From Aphelidium insulamus (taxonomy: Eukaryota; Aphelidiomycota; Aphelidea; Aphelidiaceae), in NCBI GenBank assembly GCA_036784855.1, contig JAZDSV010000001.1, forward strand, positions 372,001 to 436,000: a DNA stretch of 64,000 nt, given 5' to 3'. Below the pieces are notes generated by a model. That model saw only the letters and a list, made by a program, of their open reading frames with translations. It was not told the origin of the DNA and did not search any database. Numbering within the stretch: the first letter of the stretch is position 1; each line of letters starts with the position of its first letter. Below are positions 1 to 10,497 of this stretch, one piece after another. Made by a program: the position numbers and the translations under genes.

Positions 1-2
1 GC

Positions 3-107
3 CCGCAGTCAGGCGGCCAGTCAAAGTACGCTGGCAGTGGCAGCCGCGCATCGCCCTCTAACGGTCCGAAGTCAAGCTCCAAGCCTGCGGGCACCGCCAA
101 GCAGTAA
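3..107 (+). CDS. 3' end of an unidentified protein gene
   Basis: An open frame runs from the left window edge to a TAA at 105-107. It encodes a low-complexity tail rich in Ser, Gly, Pro, Lys and Gln, the sort of disordered C-terminus common in this window. The frame has no start here, so the gene begins outside. The two other forward frames also stay open for a while, so the frame choice rests on composition only. I do not recognise the protein. Confidence 0.3.
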   Translation, partial: PQSGGQSKYAGSGSRASPSNGPKSSSKPAGTAKQ

Positions 108-233
108 AGAGCCCAACAATCTGCCGCACGACTCTCACTCGGACAACACACAAAATATACAGCATTAGCATGTGTCTCTGTGGGCAATATATCTACAGGT
201 AGTACGGAAAACAAATGATCAATGTCACTGTGT

Positions 234-1825
234 CTATGCAGGCGGGTAGAAGGCACTAAAGGTGATGGCGGTGCACATGGAATACCCAAGAAAGTACGTA
301 AGAAGCAGTTTTGCACGCCGCTCATCAATGCACCCCTCTACCGGCGCCATCCACTCCGCCAGGAACCAGAACAGCGGCGGCATGGACGAGAAGAGCCGCG
401 TAATCACTTGCACGTGCATCATGAACACTCCGTACACCAGCATGAATGCCCACAGCACCATGTACGGCAGTAGACGGGCAAGCGCGCTGCCAGGATCCAA
501 TACTTGTCGGCCAGTTGCAGCAACCCTGTTGAACATTGAGTATACACCACAGACAGAGATGGCAATAATTGGGGCGGCCAGCAGAAAGTTGGGCACTTGC
601 TGCTGTGTAAAGTAGCGCAAGAATCCATTATTCCTTGATAGGGATGTCAGCAAGAGAGAGAAATTATATAACGTACCAATATTCCAGCTGGACAAACGAG
701 TAGAGGAGTGGCGGTGTATGGCTGCACCACGGGCGCTGCGGTACGGTCGACAGACAGAATTCCTGGTAGCCATACCACTGGAATGCCGTGAACCCACTCA
801 AAGTGATAAAAGTGCAAAGCAGTGTTTTGGCCAGGTGATGAAATAGAACTAAACTACGCGCACTGTGCCACCCACCGCCACGAAACCATTGAATGACGGC
901 CAGAAGCAGGCGCCACCAGAAAAATCCACACAACACAATTCCATTGGAGCGCGTGGTGGATGCCAGCCCGAATGCGACGGATGCCGCAACATATCGGCCT
1001 TGCTCATGCAGCAACATTCCACCAAATGCCAGCATGGCAAACGGAGACTCGGTGTACCTGGTCAGAAGTGCAATGTGAGTACATACTACATATAAGACAG
1101 GATGGCGCCACGTACAACGCCGACATGAATATCCCGGCTGGCTGGCTGGCAAACAGGACTGCGGCAAGCCATGCAACATGTCTGGCCTTGCCAACAGCCA
1201 GTGTCAACCTGTCGCAATGTGAAAGACGTTCCAGCCAGTACTTCTGCTGCACATCCAGACGTATATATATGTATATACGTACCTGTATAGGAGAACGCTT
1301 GCCGCGACAAAGCACGCGTGTGTTATGAACAGGCCACAGAGAAGGTGCAGCGTGGTGGTTGAAAGCTGAAGTGCATGAAGGCCCGGCCACAGCGCAGTGA
1401 CCAGTTGGGCCAACCACCGCGTGGCCAGTGGCAGCAGCGGGAAGAAGGCGTGTTCCTGCTCCCACACGTAGCCATGGACGGACACGTCCAGCGTCCCAGC
1501 GCACATAAACACCTAACCATCGCCGCAGCAGTGCGTCAAAGCTGCCAGCTGGCGGGGTCGATGATGGAGATGGTGATGCGGTGTCCATGTACACCTGGCC
1601 AGACGTGTCGAAGGTGGGTACCAGTAGGCGCGCGGCATTTGCCACCGCAAACACCCCGACGCGACTCAGCACCGCCGCCAGGGCAATGGCCACTTCGTCT
1701 CGTCGGCGCGCAGAGATTAGGCTAGCAGCAGCAGCAGTGGCCGGCAAAGCTCGCCCCAACTGGTCTATGGCGTTGTCGGCGATGACAGTAGCCTTGTCGG
1801 GCCGAGTGGCAGCGCGCTGTCGCAT
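234..1825 (-). CDS. PIGV: GPI mannosyltransferase 2 (PIG-V/Gpi18 family)
   Basis: ER membrane enzyme that adds the second mannose to the GPI anchor precursor. Seen: an N-terminal hydrophobic segment ending in VANAARLLVP, the RWDA motif, HGYVWEQEHAFFPLLP, the ESPFAMLAFGG block followed by STTRSNG, and a C-terminal block with MHVQVITRLFSSMPPLFWF and a final TYFLGY helix; these are the family landmarks in order. At least three introns are readable: 634-676, one near 1053-1115 (joined codons read ALYTE) and a ~35-nt one near 1260. RWDA and the following GYVWEQ segment lie in different frames near 1490, so either the sequence has an indel or an unusual splice occurs. The ATG at 1825 was chosen; another at 1939 would lie only 27 bp from the divergent start at 1967. 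The two genes downstream on the other strand encode GPI-type proteins. Confidence 0.85.
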
Positions 1826-1966
1826 CAGTGCGTACGTGTTGACAACGGGCGATTGACACGCGCAACAGGCTCCTGTCACGCCCGCCTGCTGCTGTCGCAC
1901 CTGTTCTCTGCGGGACTCGGGACTTATAGCGGCGTGCATCAACCGGTGTGCGCTAGGGTGCCTGCA

Positions 1967-2320
1967 ATGCGAATACTGTTTGCAGTGTCCGTGTCCGTGG
2001 CGCTGACCAATGCCGGCCCGTGTCCAAACCCCACGGACCCTGGATGCTGCTTGCAGACGGCCATTGTCAACGGGGAGCCGATACCACTCGGCTTCGACGC
2101 CACCACAAACCAGTGCGTGTGGCCCAATGTCGCGCTGACACCGACAGTAACCATATCAAGTATCAGCGGCACTACTAGCGGCACCATCAGCAGTACCATC
2201 AACACTGCATCAACACCGCAGCCCACGACATCGCAGATATCCAACAGTTCTCCTGCAAGCAACAAGCAGACTATCGTGGGATGGTCGACACTGTTGGCCC
2301 TGTTGACGTGTCTCGCATAA
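1967..2320 (+). CDS. small secreted, probably GPI-anchored Cys-rich protein (copy 1)
   Basis: A 117-residue protein with an N-terminal signal peptide (hydrophobic VSVSVAL, likely cut near TNA-GP), a Cys-rich head GPCPNPTDPGCCLQ then TNQCVWP, a long Ser/Thr stalk and a C-terminal hydrophobic tail (WSTLLALLTCLA), the usual layout of a GPI-anchored surface protein. The same head occurs in the next gene at 2775, so the two are tandem paralogues of a family I do not recognise. Four cysteines in a C-CC-C pattern could form two disulphides. The start was chosen at 1967 because the signal peptide follows immediately; the frame is open further upstream. Intronless. Confidence 0.75.
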   Translation: MRILFAVSVSVALTNAGPCPNPTDPGCCLQTAIVNGEPIPLGFDATTNQCVWPNVALTPTVTISSISGTTSGTISSTINTASTPQPTTSQISNSSPASNKQTIVGWSTLLALLTCLA

Positions 2321-2774
2321 CACATGGAACGCTCACTCATTGAAAATATATTTCGGTGCCGAACGCTCTAAGTTGAATGCTGTTTGTGTGCTGCTGTGGT
2401 TGTGTGGGATGTGTGTGGGTGGATGTCTATGTGGAATGCTATGTAATTATTCAATTCAGCTTCGACAGAGACCTCCAGCTACACAATGCATAAAATAGAA
2501 CATGGAATACAAGAATACAATCCAGATTATATTATCTGCACCTTACAGTTGAGTGTCAGTGACTTGTTGAGTGTCAGTGACTTGTGCAACGGCAACAGCA
2601 AATCAGTGTTGCCGCCACCTTTGCACAATGCAATTTCACCGACGCGTCTGATTGGCTGAGCCTTAAATTGATCAGCGCGCATAGAAAAGCGCGTCAAAGC
2701 GCTGCACTTCAACTATTTACTTCAACTGTTTCTTGCACTCTTCCAACTTCTATTCTCTTAATAGCAATAATAAT
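2321..2774. other. intergenic, 3' and 5' flanks of the secreted paralogues
   Basis: No gene is supported here. The first half is GT-rich (3' flank of the upstream gene). A perfect 18-bp tandem duplication lies at 2548-2583. Just before the next start there is an A/T-rich leader with repeated AATAAT. Confidence 0.5.
2548..2583. repeat. 18-bp perfect tandem duplication
   Basis: The unit gttgagtgtcagtgactt occurs twice without a mismatch, about 190 bp upstream of the second secreted-protein start. Confidence 0.9.
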
Positions 2775-3122
2775 ATGAAGCTCTTCTTGATTGCCGCAGC
2801 CCTGGTTGCCAGCGTGTCGGCCGGTCCGTGCTCCAATCCCGCCGACACTGGTTGCTGCCTGCAGTTCACACAGGTGAACGGTGTGGCCACCCCGCTCGGC
2901 TATGATCCCGCCACCAACCAGTGCGTGTGGCCCGCTGGTTCCGCGGGAAGTGCCAACCCGTCCACGGGTGGAAACGGTACCACCACCGGCGGTAATGGCA
3001 CCACAACTGGCACTCGCCCGGGAAACAATGGCAAGGCTGACGGTTCGGCCTCGGGTGCCGCGTCCAACACTGCCACCGTGGCCAGCGTTGTGGCCGCCGT
3101 GTCCTACCTGCTCCTTGCCTAA
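2775..3122 (+). CDS. small secreted, probably GPI-anchored Cys-rich protein (copy 2)
   Basis: A 115-residue paralogue of the protein at 1967. Signal peptide MKLFLIAAALVASVSA is followed by GPCSNPADTGCCLQ, a VNG...PLGYD segment and TNQCVWP; the four cysteines align with those of copy 1. The stalk is Gly/Thr/Asn rich and contains a short internal repeat (GGNGTTTG twice, also possible N-glycosylation sites), and the C-terminus is hydrophobic (VASVVAAVSYLLLA), consistent with GPI attachment. Intronless. The real ATG at 2775 follows an A-rich leader; the upstream in-frame extension has no conserved counterpart. Function unknown; a cell-wall or zoospore-surface role is inference. Confidence 0.8.
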   Translation: MKLFLIAAALVASVSAGPCSNPADTGCCLQFTQVNGVATPLGYDPATNQCVWPAGSAGSANPSTGGNGTTTGGNGTTTGTRPGNNGKADGSASGAASNTATVASVVAAVSYLLLA

Positions 3123-3246
3123 ATAATATGGCATCAACAGTCACCCTGAATATAATATGCACACATTACATAACATTAATTGTGAACTGTGAGTGTGAAC
3201 TGTAAGTGTGAGCATACATATACATACTTACTCCCCGCCAGTAATA

Positions 3247-4504
3247 ATGGAGGCCGAGTGCTCGCGGTGCAGCCGTCGCGGCAAGCGGCTGCAAAAGTAC
3301 AAGCGGCGTCTGCGCAAGGCCAAGCGTCGCGCTGCCAAAGCCAGTGACCGCGCCGCCAAGCTGGCCATCACGGTGGAGAAGCTGCGGTCGGGTCTGACGT
3401 GCTCCATCTGCTGCGACTACTTTGCCCTGCCGCACACGCTGCAGTGCGGCCACTCCTTCTGCTACAAGTGCCTCATTGAGTGGTGCCGCACGTGTTTTGA
3501 CCCCGCGGCGGCGGCAAGTAATGCATTATTGGCCGCTGAAGATGGCGACGATGATGCCGATGCCGTGGTCAAGGTGCGGTCGCCCACGTGTCCCATGTGT
3601 CGGCAGCGCATTAAGCGTCGGCCGACGCCCGCGCACACACTGGAGCAGCAAGTTCAGGATTTGGTGGCGGCGCAGGACAAGCCGCTGGATGCCGAGCAAA
3701 TACGTGTGTTTCAGCGGCGGCAGAGTGCGGCGCGCGCGGCCCACGATCGTGACACTGTCCACGGAACCGTTGACCCCTGGCAGCTACTATTTCCCGGCGA
3801 TGTCTTGAATGACCAGTTGGATGGTGTCAAGTAGGATCATTGCTGATTATGTAGTTAGTCCCATGTTTATATAACATCTCTACAGGCGCTGCCAGTACTG
3901 TCTATGGGAGATTGTGGGCAAGCGCTGCATAAACTGCGGTGTCCAGTTCGATGATATAAACACCGACGACGATGAGGCGCAAGAAGGGTCCCACAATACG
4001 GATTGTGAAGCTGGCTCACAGCACTCGTCCGTGTATCTGTCCACCTCCAACGATGACAATGATGATGATGATGCGGACGATGATGAGTCGCTCGATGAGG
4101 AAGACTCCAAATTTATTGATGATTGCATCGATGGCGACGATGGAAGTGATAATGACGGCACAGATGCAGAGTCTGCGGAACATAATATCACCTCACGGCC
4201 ACGCACAAAGAAACGGCGGCGTCTTCGCGCGAGGAAAAGAAGCAAATTTGTTGATGTGGATGCCGACTCTACTGATGGCGCAGATTCTGACACTGCTTCT
4301 CGTGATGATGCGGACCACGCCGCACCGCCACGCAAACTTGTCCGAATTGTCGAGTCGTCTGAAGATGAGCAGCAACAAGATTCCATTATCGCAGGACCTG
4401 TCATGAACACAATTGTTGCCAAGGACCCGTCTACTCCAGAAAGCTCCGAAGCCTCGAGTGACTCTAGGGGGTCACCACAGCCAAACATTTTATTAACACT
4501 GTGA
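3247..4504 (+). CDS. PSH1: PSH1-like RING E3 ubiquitin ligase
   Basis: Two exons, 3247-3830 and 3886-4504, separated by a 55-nt GT-AG intron; joining gives AAG across the boundary. The N-terminus is basic and helical (coiled-coil-like), then a C3HC4 RING: CSICCDYFALPHTLQCGHSF, CYKC, and CPMC, with an acidic insert between the zinc pairs. After the intron comes a second zinc-binding motif (RCQYCLWEIVGKRCINCG) and a very acidic Asp/Ser tail with a basic patch. This order, RING then CxxC-x-W-E...CxxC then acidic tail, is that of yeast Psh1, the ligase for centromeric histone Cse4/CENP-A. The RING and second zinc motif are seen; the CENP-A substrate is inference from the family. Confidence 0.75.
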
Positions 4505-4574
4505 TGTTAAAATCAACTATTTGTTCCGTGCTGCCATTACTTAGCAGTTGTAAGCAGTATCTTATAAGTTATAT

Positions 4575-5928
4575 TTAGTTCAAGTTGAGCTTCTCCCAAC
4601 CAATTGGACCCTCTGGACTGCGGCCCTGGCCATTAAGTCCGCCCGCAGAGTCCATCGGAATGCACAATGAGAACCGAGGTTCGGCGCGAAACTTTATCGG
4701 CGACATGTCCTCGGCGGGGAATGGCGCATTGTGCGGGTACATTTTCGCCGCGTGCAAGTCACGGTAGTCTTCCCACTTGTATGCCAGCTTCACACGCGGC
4801 ACCACAATTCGGCGCTGGAATCCATGTGACGCCATGTCCAGACACAACTGGCTCATCTCGGACCCGGAGCACGACGAGTAGATTGGGCGCTTCTTCTTGA
4901 GATCAGTTGTGATCTTGTGCGAGATCTCGCGGCGGAATCGTATGTTGTGCGGTGGCAAAAACACTGCCGGCTTCATCACTGTGGCGCCGTTCCAGCAGCA
5001 GTACACCTGGAATGGCAGCCCTTTCCTGAGCAACTTATTCGTCCCTGGGTCGCGAATATAGTCATCAACTTTTCTAGCAGGGATGTATGTTAGACACAAT
5101 GAGTACATATGACCATGTGCCGCACCTCTGACTGATGAAATCACCAGAGACATCGCGCATCACCCATGAGTCGTAGAAGCCGAGTTCATTGTTCAAGCGG
5201 TCGAAATCCGACGCGCACGTCATGTCGGCATTGTGGAAGAGGGACTGATGAAGCAGCTCCAGAATATCATTGGCACATATAAATACATCGTTCAGCACAA
5301 CCACACGATCCACGGGGATGGCCGACGAGCTGGCATACTTTACCACCAATTCCACTAGCTGGTTCCGCACGCCGGCCAGATACTCTATGCGGTGCATGCC
5401 AGGCGGGCGCTTGGACTTGTCCATGATCACGTCGAATTGCACGCCAAGACCTTTTAACAGCATTTGAAACAGTAGCAGGTCCGACTTGGTGCGATCGCTG
5501 GACCCATTCTCGAATATCGCCAGGTACACGTGCTTGGTGCCCAGATGACGGAACACGGCCAGCAGCTGCAGAATCAGATCAGGCAGCACTCCTTGCGCGT
5601 TGTACAAGTTGAGTGCGAATGCGTACACCTTGTGGCGGCTGGCGGTGGTGACATTGGCCGCCGGTGCCAGATATTCGTATCGCGCCGATACGTGGCTGGG
5701 ACACAGATAATTGACGGACGAGACGCGCACGGAGCCCAGCACATCAGCCAGAATTCGACCCCGCCGTATAGTAAGATCCGTTCTGAGTTCGTCCAGATTA
5801 GATGGCGTCACGTCAAACAGCGCGTCAAAATCAACGTCGTCGAGCTGCACGTAAGCAATGCGCGCAACTATCGCCATTATGACCAGTGCGCACAACCATT
5901 TTCGAATTGATCTCTGCATGATTCCCAT
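4575..5928 (-). CDS. CAP59/CMT1-type alpha-1,3-mannosyltransferase, copy 1
   Basis: A type II membrane protein: a short cytoplasmic N-terminus, one transmembrane helix (WLCALVIMAIVARIAYV) and a lumenal catalytic domain. Family blocks are IFENGSSDRTK, MHRIEYLAGVRN, RVVVLNDVFIC, the acidic DMTCASDFDR and GFYDSWVMRDVSG, then QVYCCWNGATV, SECSE-like Cys motif and RRIVVPRVKLAY near the C-terminus, matching the Cryptococcus capsule-associated CAP59/CMT1 family. One intron, 5074-5125 (52 nt); the joined frame reads SQRKVDDY. The start could be 5928 or 5919 (both ATG). Likely Golgi/ER, adding mannose to wall or surface glycans. A paralogue lies directly upstream at 6076-7512. Confidence 0.85.
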
Positions 5929-6075
5929 GGCTAAATACAGGTACAAAAAAGTGTATTGGTAATAGTTCGAGACACTAGACACGAGGACGCGAAGAAGTAA
6001 AGTTTGAGCACTGTCGAATCAAGCGGCAACATTCATTTCGCTGCGGACGCTGGTTGGTGCAATGTAGCCGGCCAA

Positions 6076-7512
6076 TCAGAGCGCCGCGTTGAGTACTTCT
6101 TCGCCTGGCCGTCCCTCGGGCGACCTGAACCCGCCATCACCCTGGTCAACGTCCATTGGGTGGCAGAACACTGAGTCGGGTTCGGGTTGAAAGTCTACCA
6201 GCTCCTGCTCGGCTGGTAGATGCGGCACCCCGTATCGGAACTGATTGGTGCCGTGCAGCTCCGAATAAACCGGCCACTCGTACGCGACCCTTACGCTGGG
6301 CACCACCATTCGCCTGTTCATGCCACTGTCTCGCATATCCCGGCAGAGCTGGCTGATTTCAGAGCCGGAACATTTTGCGTACCGGGCATCGCCTTCCTCT
6401 CCGTCCGATTGAATCATCACCGAATGCTCGCGCCGAAATCGCAGACTGTTTGGTGGCAGAAACACGGCGGGATTCAACACAGCTGCTCCATTCCTATGTA
6501 TGCATGAAGTTATTGATGTCAAATGAATATATATATATAATATATGTATATATATATCACATACCAGCAGCAGTACACTTGAAACGGCATGTTGTTGGTG
6601 AGCCGTTCACGACTGTGACGGTCTTCCACGAAACCGTCTGTCGGCCTGTGCCACAAAATAATTATGGCAGTACTTAATATAATATAATTTACAGCATAGC
6701 TACCTCTTGGTAAAGGGGCGTCCGTTAACATCCCTGGCGACCCAGGTGTCGTAGAACCCAACGCCCAGATGATCCGCATCAAAGTCCAGGCCACACGTCA
6801 AATCGGCACTGTTCCTCTCCGACCGGTACAAAAGCTCCATGACACCCTCGGCGCAAAAGAGAATGTCGTTCAGCATGACCACGCGGTGCAGCTGTTGCTG
6901 GATGGACTCTGCCTCGGCGTGCTGTGCCATCATGTCCACCACACGGTTCCGAATGCCCGCCAGGTATTCGATGCGATGCATGTTTGGATCGCGCTGTGTC
7001 GCATCCAGCACTATATCGTTCTGCACGCCGATATTACTGAGCACCGTGGCAAAGAGGCGCAGATAGGTTTTGGTGTGGTCGTGCGAGCCGTTCTCGAATA
7101 TGGCCACGTAGACATTGTCTTCGCCCAGGAAACTGATCACTCGCAGCAGCTGCACAATCATGTCGGGCGCCACTTCTTGTGCATTTTGCAGCGCCGCTCC
7201 GATAAAGTACCGGCGACCGGTTTCTGCGTTTGCCGACGCCGATAGCGCAGCATAGCGCTCCGTGCCCATCGCGGTGGGACACAGACGATTGATTGCAGAT
7301 AGTCTGACGGCGTGGAGCAGCTCGTCCACCATGCGCGCGTGGTCCGCCTTCATTATGGCCTCAGAGTTGCGGATGAACGCGCCGGAGAGCCATTGCTGCT
7401 TGTTCGTGCGCCAGTTGTAGCCGACAATGAACGGGCCGACCAGCACCAGCGCAATCACTGACAACACAATGATGTACTGCGCCACTCGCGACACCTTTCT
7501 GGGCGGCGGCAT
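6076..7512 (-). CDS. CAP59/CMT1-type alpha-1,3-mannosyltransferase, copy 2
   Basis: Tandem paralogue of the preceding gene with the same layout: N-terminal signal anchor (YIIVLSVIALVLVGPFIV), FENGSHDHTK, MHRIEYLAGIRN, RVVMLNDILFC, DLTCGLDFDAD, GFYDTWVARDVNG, QVYCCW-NGAAV and RRMVVPSVRVAY. Two introns: 6646-6703, at the same place as the only intron of copy 1, and 6494-6564, which splits the TGG of CCW-NGA and is absent from copy 1. The ATG at 7512 puts the anchor near the N-terminus; the upstream frame covers a TATA-rich stretch (around 7555-7570) and is probably leader. Same-strand tandem arrangement and similarity point to a local duplication. Confidence 0.85.
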
Positions 7513-7720
7513 TTCTGGGAGAGCGGCCCGGCTGTGTACGACCGCATATGTGCTCTCTATATATATGCATATCGGCGGACCACGGCATCGGTGCGTACGT
7601 CGCACCAATGACAAGCTTGCGTTGCCACGTGTGCCTTGGCGCCGCCCGCTTGATTGCTCCCTGCCACTGTTTGTCTCGCCGCGTCTTCCCGACCTCTACA
7701 TATCTTCAGACGCCGTAGCA

Positions 7721-10138
7721 ATGTCGTCGTCGCGCACGCCACTGAGCGCCAGACGCAATCCATCAGAGTCCGTGAACACGGTCTCGATTGCATTCGAAGC
7801 GGAGCCGGATGTCTCGCTGTCCCGGCCGCCCATTCCGGCCGCAGTCACCGCGCCAGACTTTCCCGAAATGTCACGCTCCGTCGACGATCTGGTACAAATG
7901 AACAAGAACTCTCGGATGAGCAAGTTGCGCAAGAAAATGGCGCCATCTACATCGGAGAACGTGCCACCTTCGCCACAGCAGCCCGCAGTGTCCGCGCCAT
8001 CATCACCCGCCCAGTCACACACGGCAAGTCACCACGGACACGCGCGCGCCGTCACCGCACAGTCGGATCCCGTGCCACGGCACCTCAGCTCGGCAGACAA
8101 TTCTGGCCCCGTCGGGGACGGTCAGCCGGGGTTCACAAACAGACGCGACACCATAACGAGGATGCGCGGGTTCACGCACGACATGCCGCTCAAGATGATG
8201 AAGCGTATGAAGGCCACACACATTCCGATAGTGACGAGATACATTACCTACTGTCGTGCGCACTGGTACTTATATCATTTATGTGTACTCCTATACTGAC
8301 CGCTAGGCCGGGGCATCCGCAGTACAAACGCATTTTCTACTCGCCCTACTTTTTCCTGTACATCATCTCAATGTCCCTGATACAAGCGTTTCTGTCTGGA
8401 ATAGCCGTCTATGACGTTGTCGTTTTTGACACCTGGCAGCTTGGCTCCGTGGTCAGCTTGACTTTCTTTGCCATGTACATTGTGGAAGTGTTGATACGGG
8501 TACGATATTTGTATGTGAACTTAAATTCTCGATACTTACGGCACATGTAGATGTACATTAAAGGGTATGCATGGCATATATTGGTGGTAAAATATGCTTA
8601 ATTAAGTAGTTTCGAGTTCTTTTTGCAAATATACAACATTGCCGAGGTTTGCCTCACGCTGGCGGTGTGTACTCTTGCTGGCAAATTAGCTCACACCCAC
8701 TAACCTAAATAGGCCTTCATTATGGACTTTCAGCTAAAAGGCACATCGTTTGTCGCAAATGTTCTTTCGCTGCGCATAATTTGGTGCATACAGTAAGTAC
8801 CTATTGCGGTTTTGAGTACGGAACCTGACACACTTATATCAGCAAAGTTCCCGGGATGACCTTCATCATTGAAGGCATAAAGGTGAAGAATGGTTGTTGC
8901 ACGTTTAATGCGATCTAACTTTTACAGCTTGCGGCCCCAAGAATATCCATCATTCTGTTCCCTCTGATGATATTGATTTACGTCTTTGCCGGTAACTATG
9001 TGTACTATCCGTTCAATCCGTCTGAATAATTAGTGATTGTAACCAGCGTGCTTGGACCAGCATCATATGACTATCCAAGTAAGTCGGCTAATATCTTGCT
9101 ACTAGTGGCAGAACTAATACTGCCTAGGCCAAGATTATTGGAGGTCGACATATAATCATACATTCGAGTGAGCGTAACAGTTTGTCTATTCGTAACTGAT
9201 GCATATTAAAAGGAATGGAACACAGATTATTGTCAAGGGAGCTAACTTGGACTATGATTACTATGGGTACGTTATTCAATTTGTAGTTGCTTTTCTCGGC
9301 TAATATTGCTCAGAGATATCGCGGTATGACATGATGCGATAGATGCACTTTCTAATCTCTACGTACAGAAAAGCATGTTTACATTATTTCAAGGTACATC
9401 ACACATTATTTTTTCCGTGGCCAGACCTAACTTTAAGTCATGACTGGTGATGCTTGGGCAGACAACAGTACGCTCCTCAACGAGCTTATGAACACGCTCA
9501 CCAGTTTCTAGTTGCACGGCCGACAATGAGCAACCGGCCGTGGAGTTTCATCTTGTTCATTGCCTTCTACTCGCTCTTTGCCTTTGTCCTCCTCAACATC
9601 TTTACCGGTATCATGGTCAAGTACGTGCACTTTAATTCCATGTTATCATTCGTGAAACATTAACATTGTTGTGCAGTGCCATTCAGGTAAGAATGTTGCA
9701 TTCACGAGATGCCACAGGTATAATACTTTGTAGTCTTACGAGGAGGAGCGACGAAAGCTACTGAAGAGCGCCAAACGAGCAGAGAAGCTGCGCAAGAACG
9801 AAAAGCTGGCAGCTGATAATAACACTGTAGATACGGGGGACGAACGGTCGGAAGTGTCGGACGCAGACATCACGGACCGCAACGAAGAGTCATGGAGTAG
9901 GCGTGGGTCGAGTTTCGACCTTGTGAAATCGTCATCGAAAACACTGGGATCCGTGCAGAAATCGGCCCAGTTGTCGCCGGAAGAGTATGGCGGCGGCAAA
10001 GGCGGCGACGCAAATGCCAGTGTTGCAATTGCCCCCATACTGCATGAAGTACACCAACTGCGCGACGAACTGATACGTGGCCAGAGCAAGCTGATGAACA
10101 AGCTAGCGTTGCTAGAGACCAAGCTAAATGCCCCTTGA
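7721..10138 (+). CDS. single-domain CatSper-like voltage-gated cation channel A
   Basis: Reconstructed across about a dozen exons. A long Ser/Pro-rich cytoplasmic N-terminus is followed by S1 (SPYFFLYIISMSLIQAFL), S2 (VVSLTFFAMYIVEVLIR), S3, a weak S4 (SLRIIWCIHK, few positive charges), S5, and the pore loop KSMFTLFQVMTGDAW, which fits the TxDxW filter of CatSper channels. Then IARPTMSNRP and S6 (FAFVLLNIFTGIMV), and a basic/acidic coiled-coil C-terminus from SYEEERRK on. Firm introns: 8266-8306, 8500-8550, 9468-9511, 9687-9733. Exon 9677-9686 is only 10 nt long, and the exon 3-4 boundary near 8587-8616 is unclear. Presumed flagellar Ca2+ entry channel; that role is inferred from the family. 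Confidence 0.7.
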
Positions 10139-10233
10139 GCCACCAGGAATATACAGATGTATCACTGTATATCATTGATACTATACGTACACTATATACA
10201 TACACTACCCTATGCTATCATACATGCCGATTC

Positions 10234-10439
10234 GCGTCCACATGCTAGCATAGAACGATGGCCTATATATATACATACACCTATGTATTGCTGCCAATTG
10301 TATTAGAACTGTGGACAGCAAGCGTCCACATGCTAGCATAGAACGATGGCCTATATATATACATACACCTATGTATTGCTGCCAATTGTATTAGAACTGT
10401 GGACACCAAGCGTCCACATGCTAGCATAGAACGATGGCC
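10234..10439. repeat. 88-bp tandem repeat with terminal inverted ends
   Basis: Nearly identical units start at 10234, 10322 and 10410; the third is cut short after about 30 bp. Each unit opens with gcgtccaca and closes with tgtggac, so its ends are inverted repeats, and it contains TGCTAGCA and a TA tract. It lies between the stop of channel A and the start of the PA-RING gene. Confidence 0.9.
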
Positions 10440-10497
10440 CAATCAGACCCGGTAGGTCAAGTGACGCGAAGCACCGCCATTGTAACACTCAATTGAA

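Noticed and set aside
7681-8262. Long antisense frames over the N-terminus of channel A
   Set aside because: They are shadow frames of a GC-rich coding exon; only the plus-strand frame joins the membrane-spanning exons.
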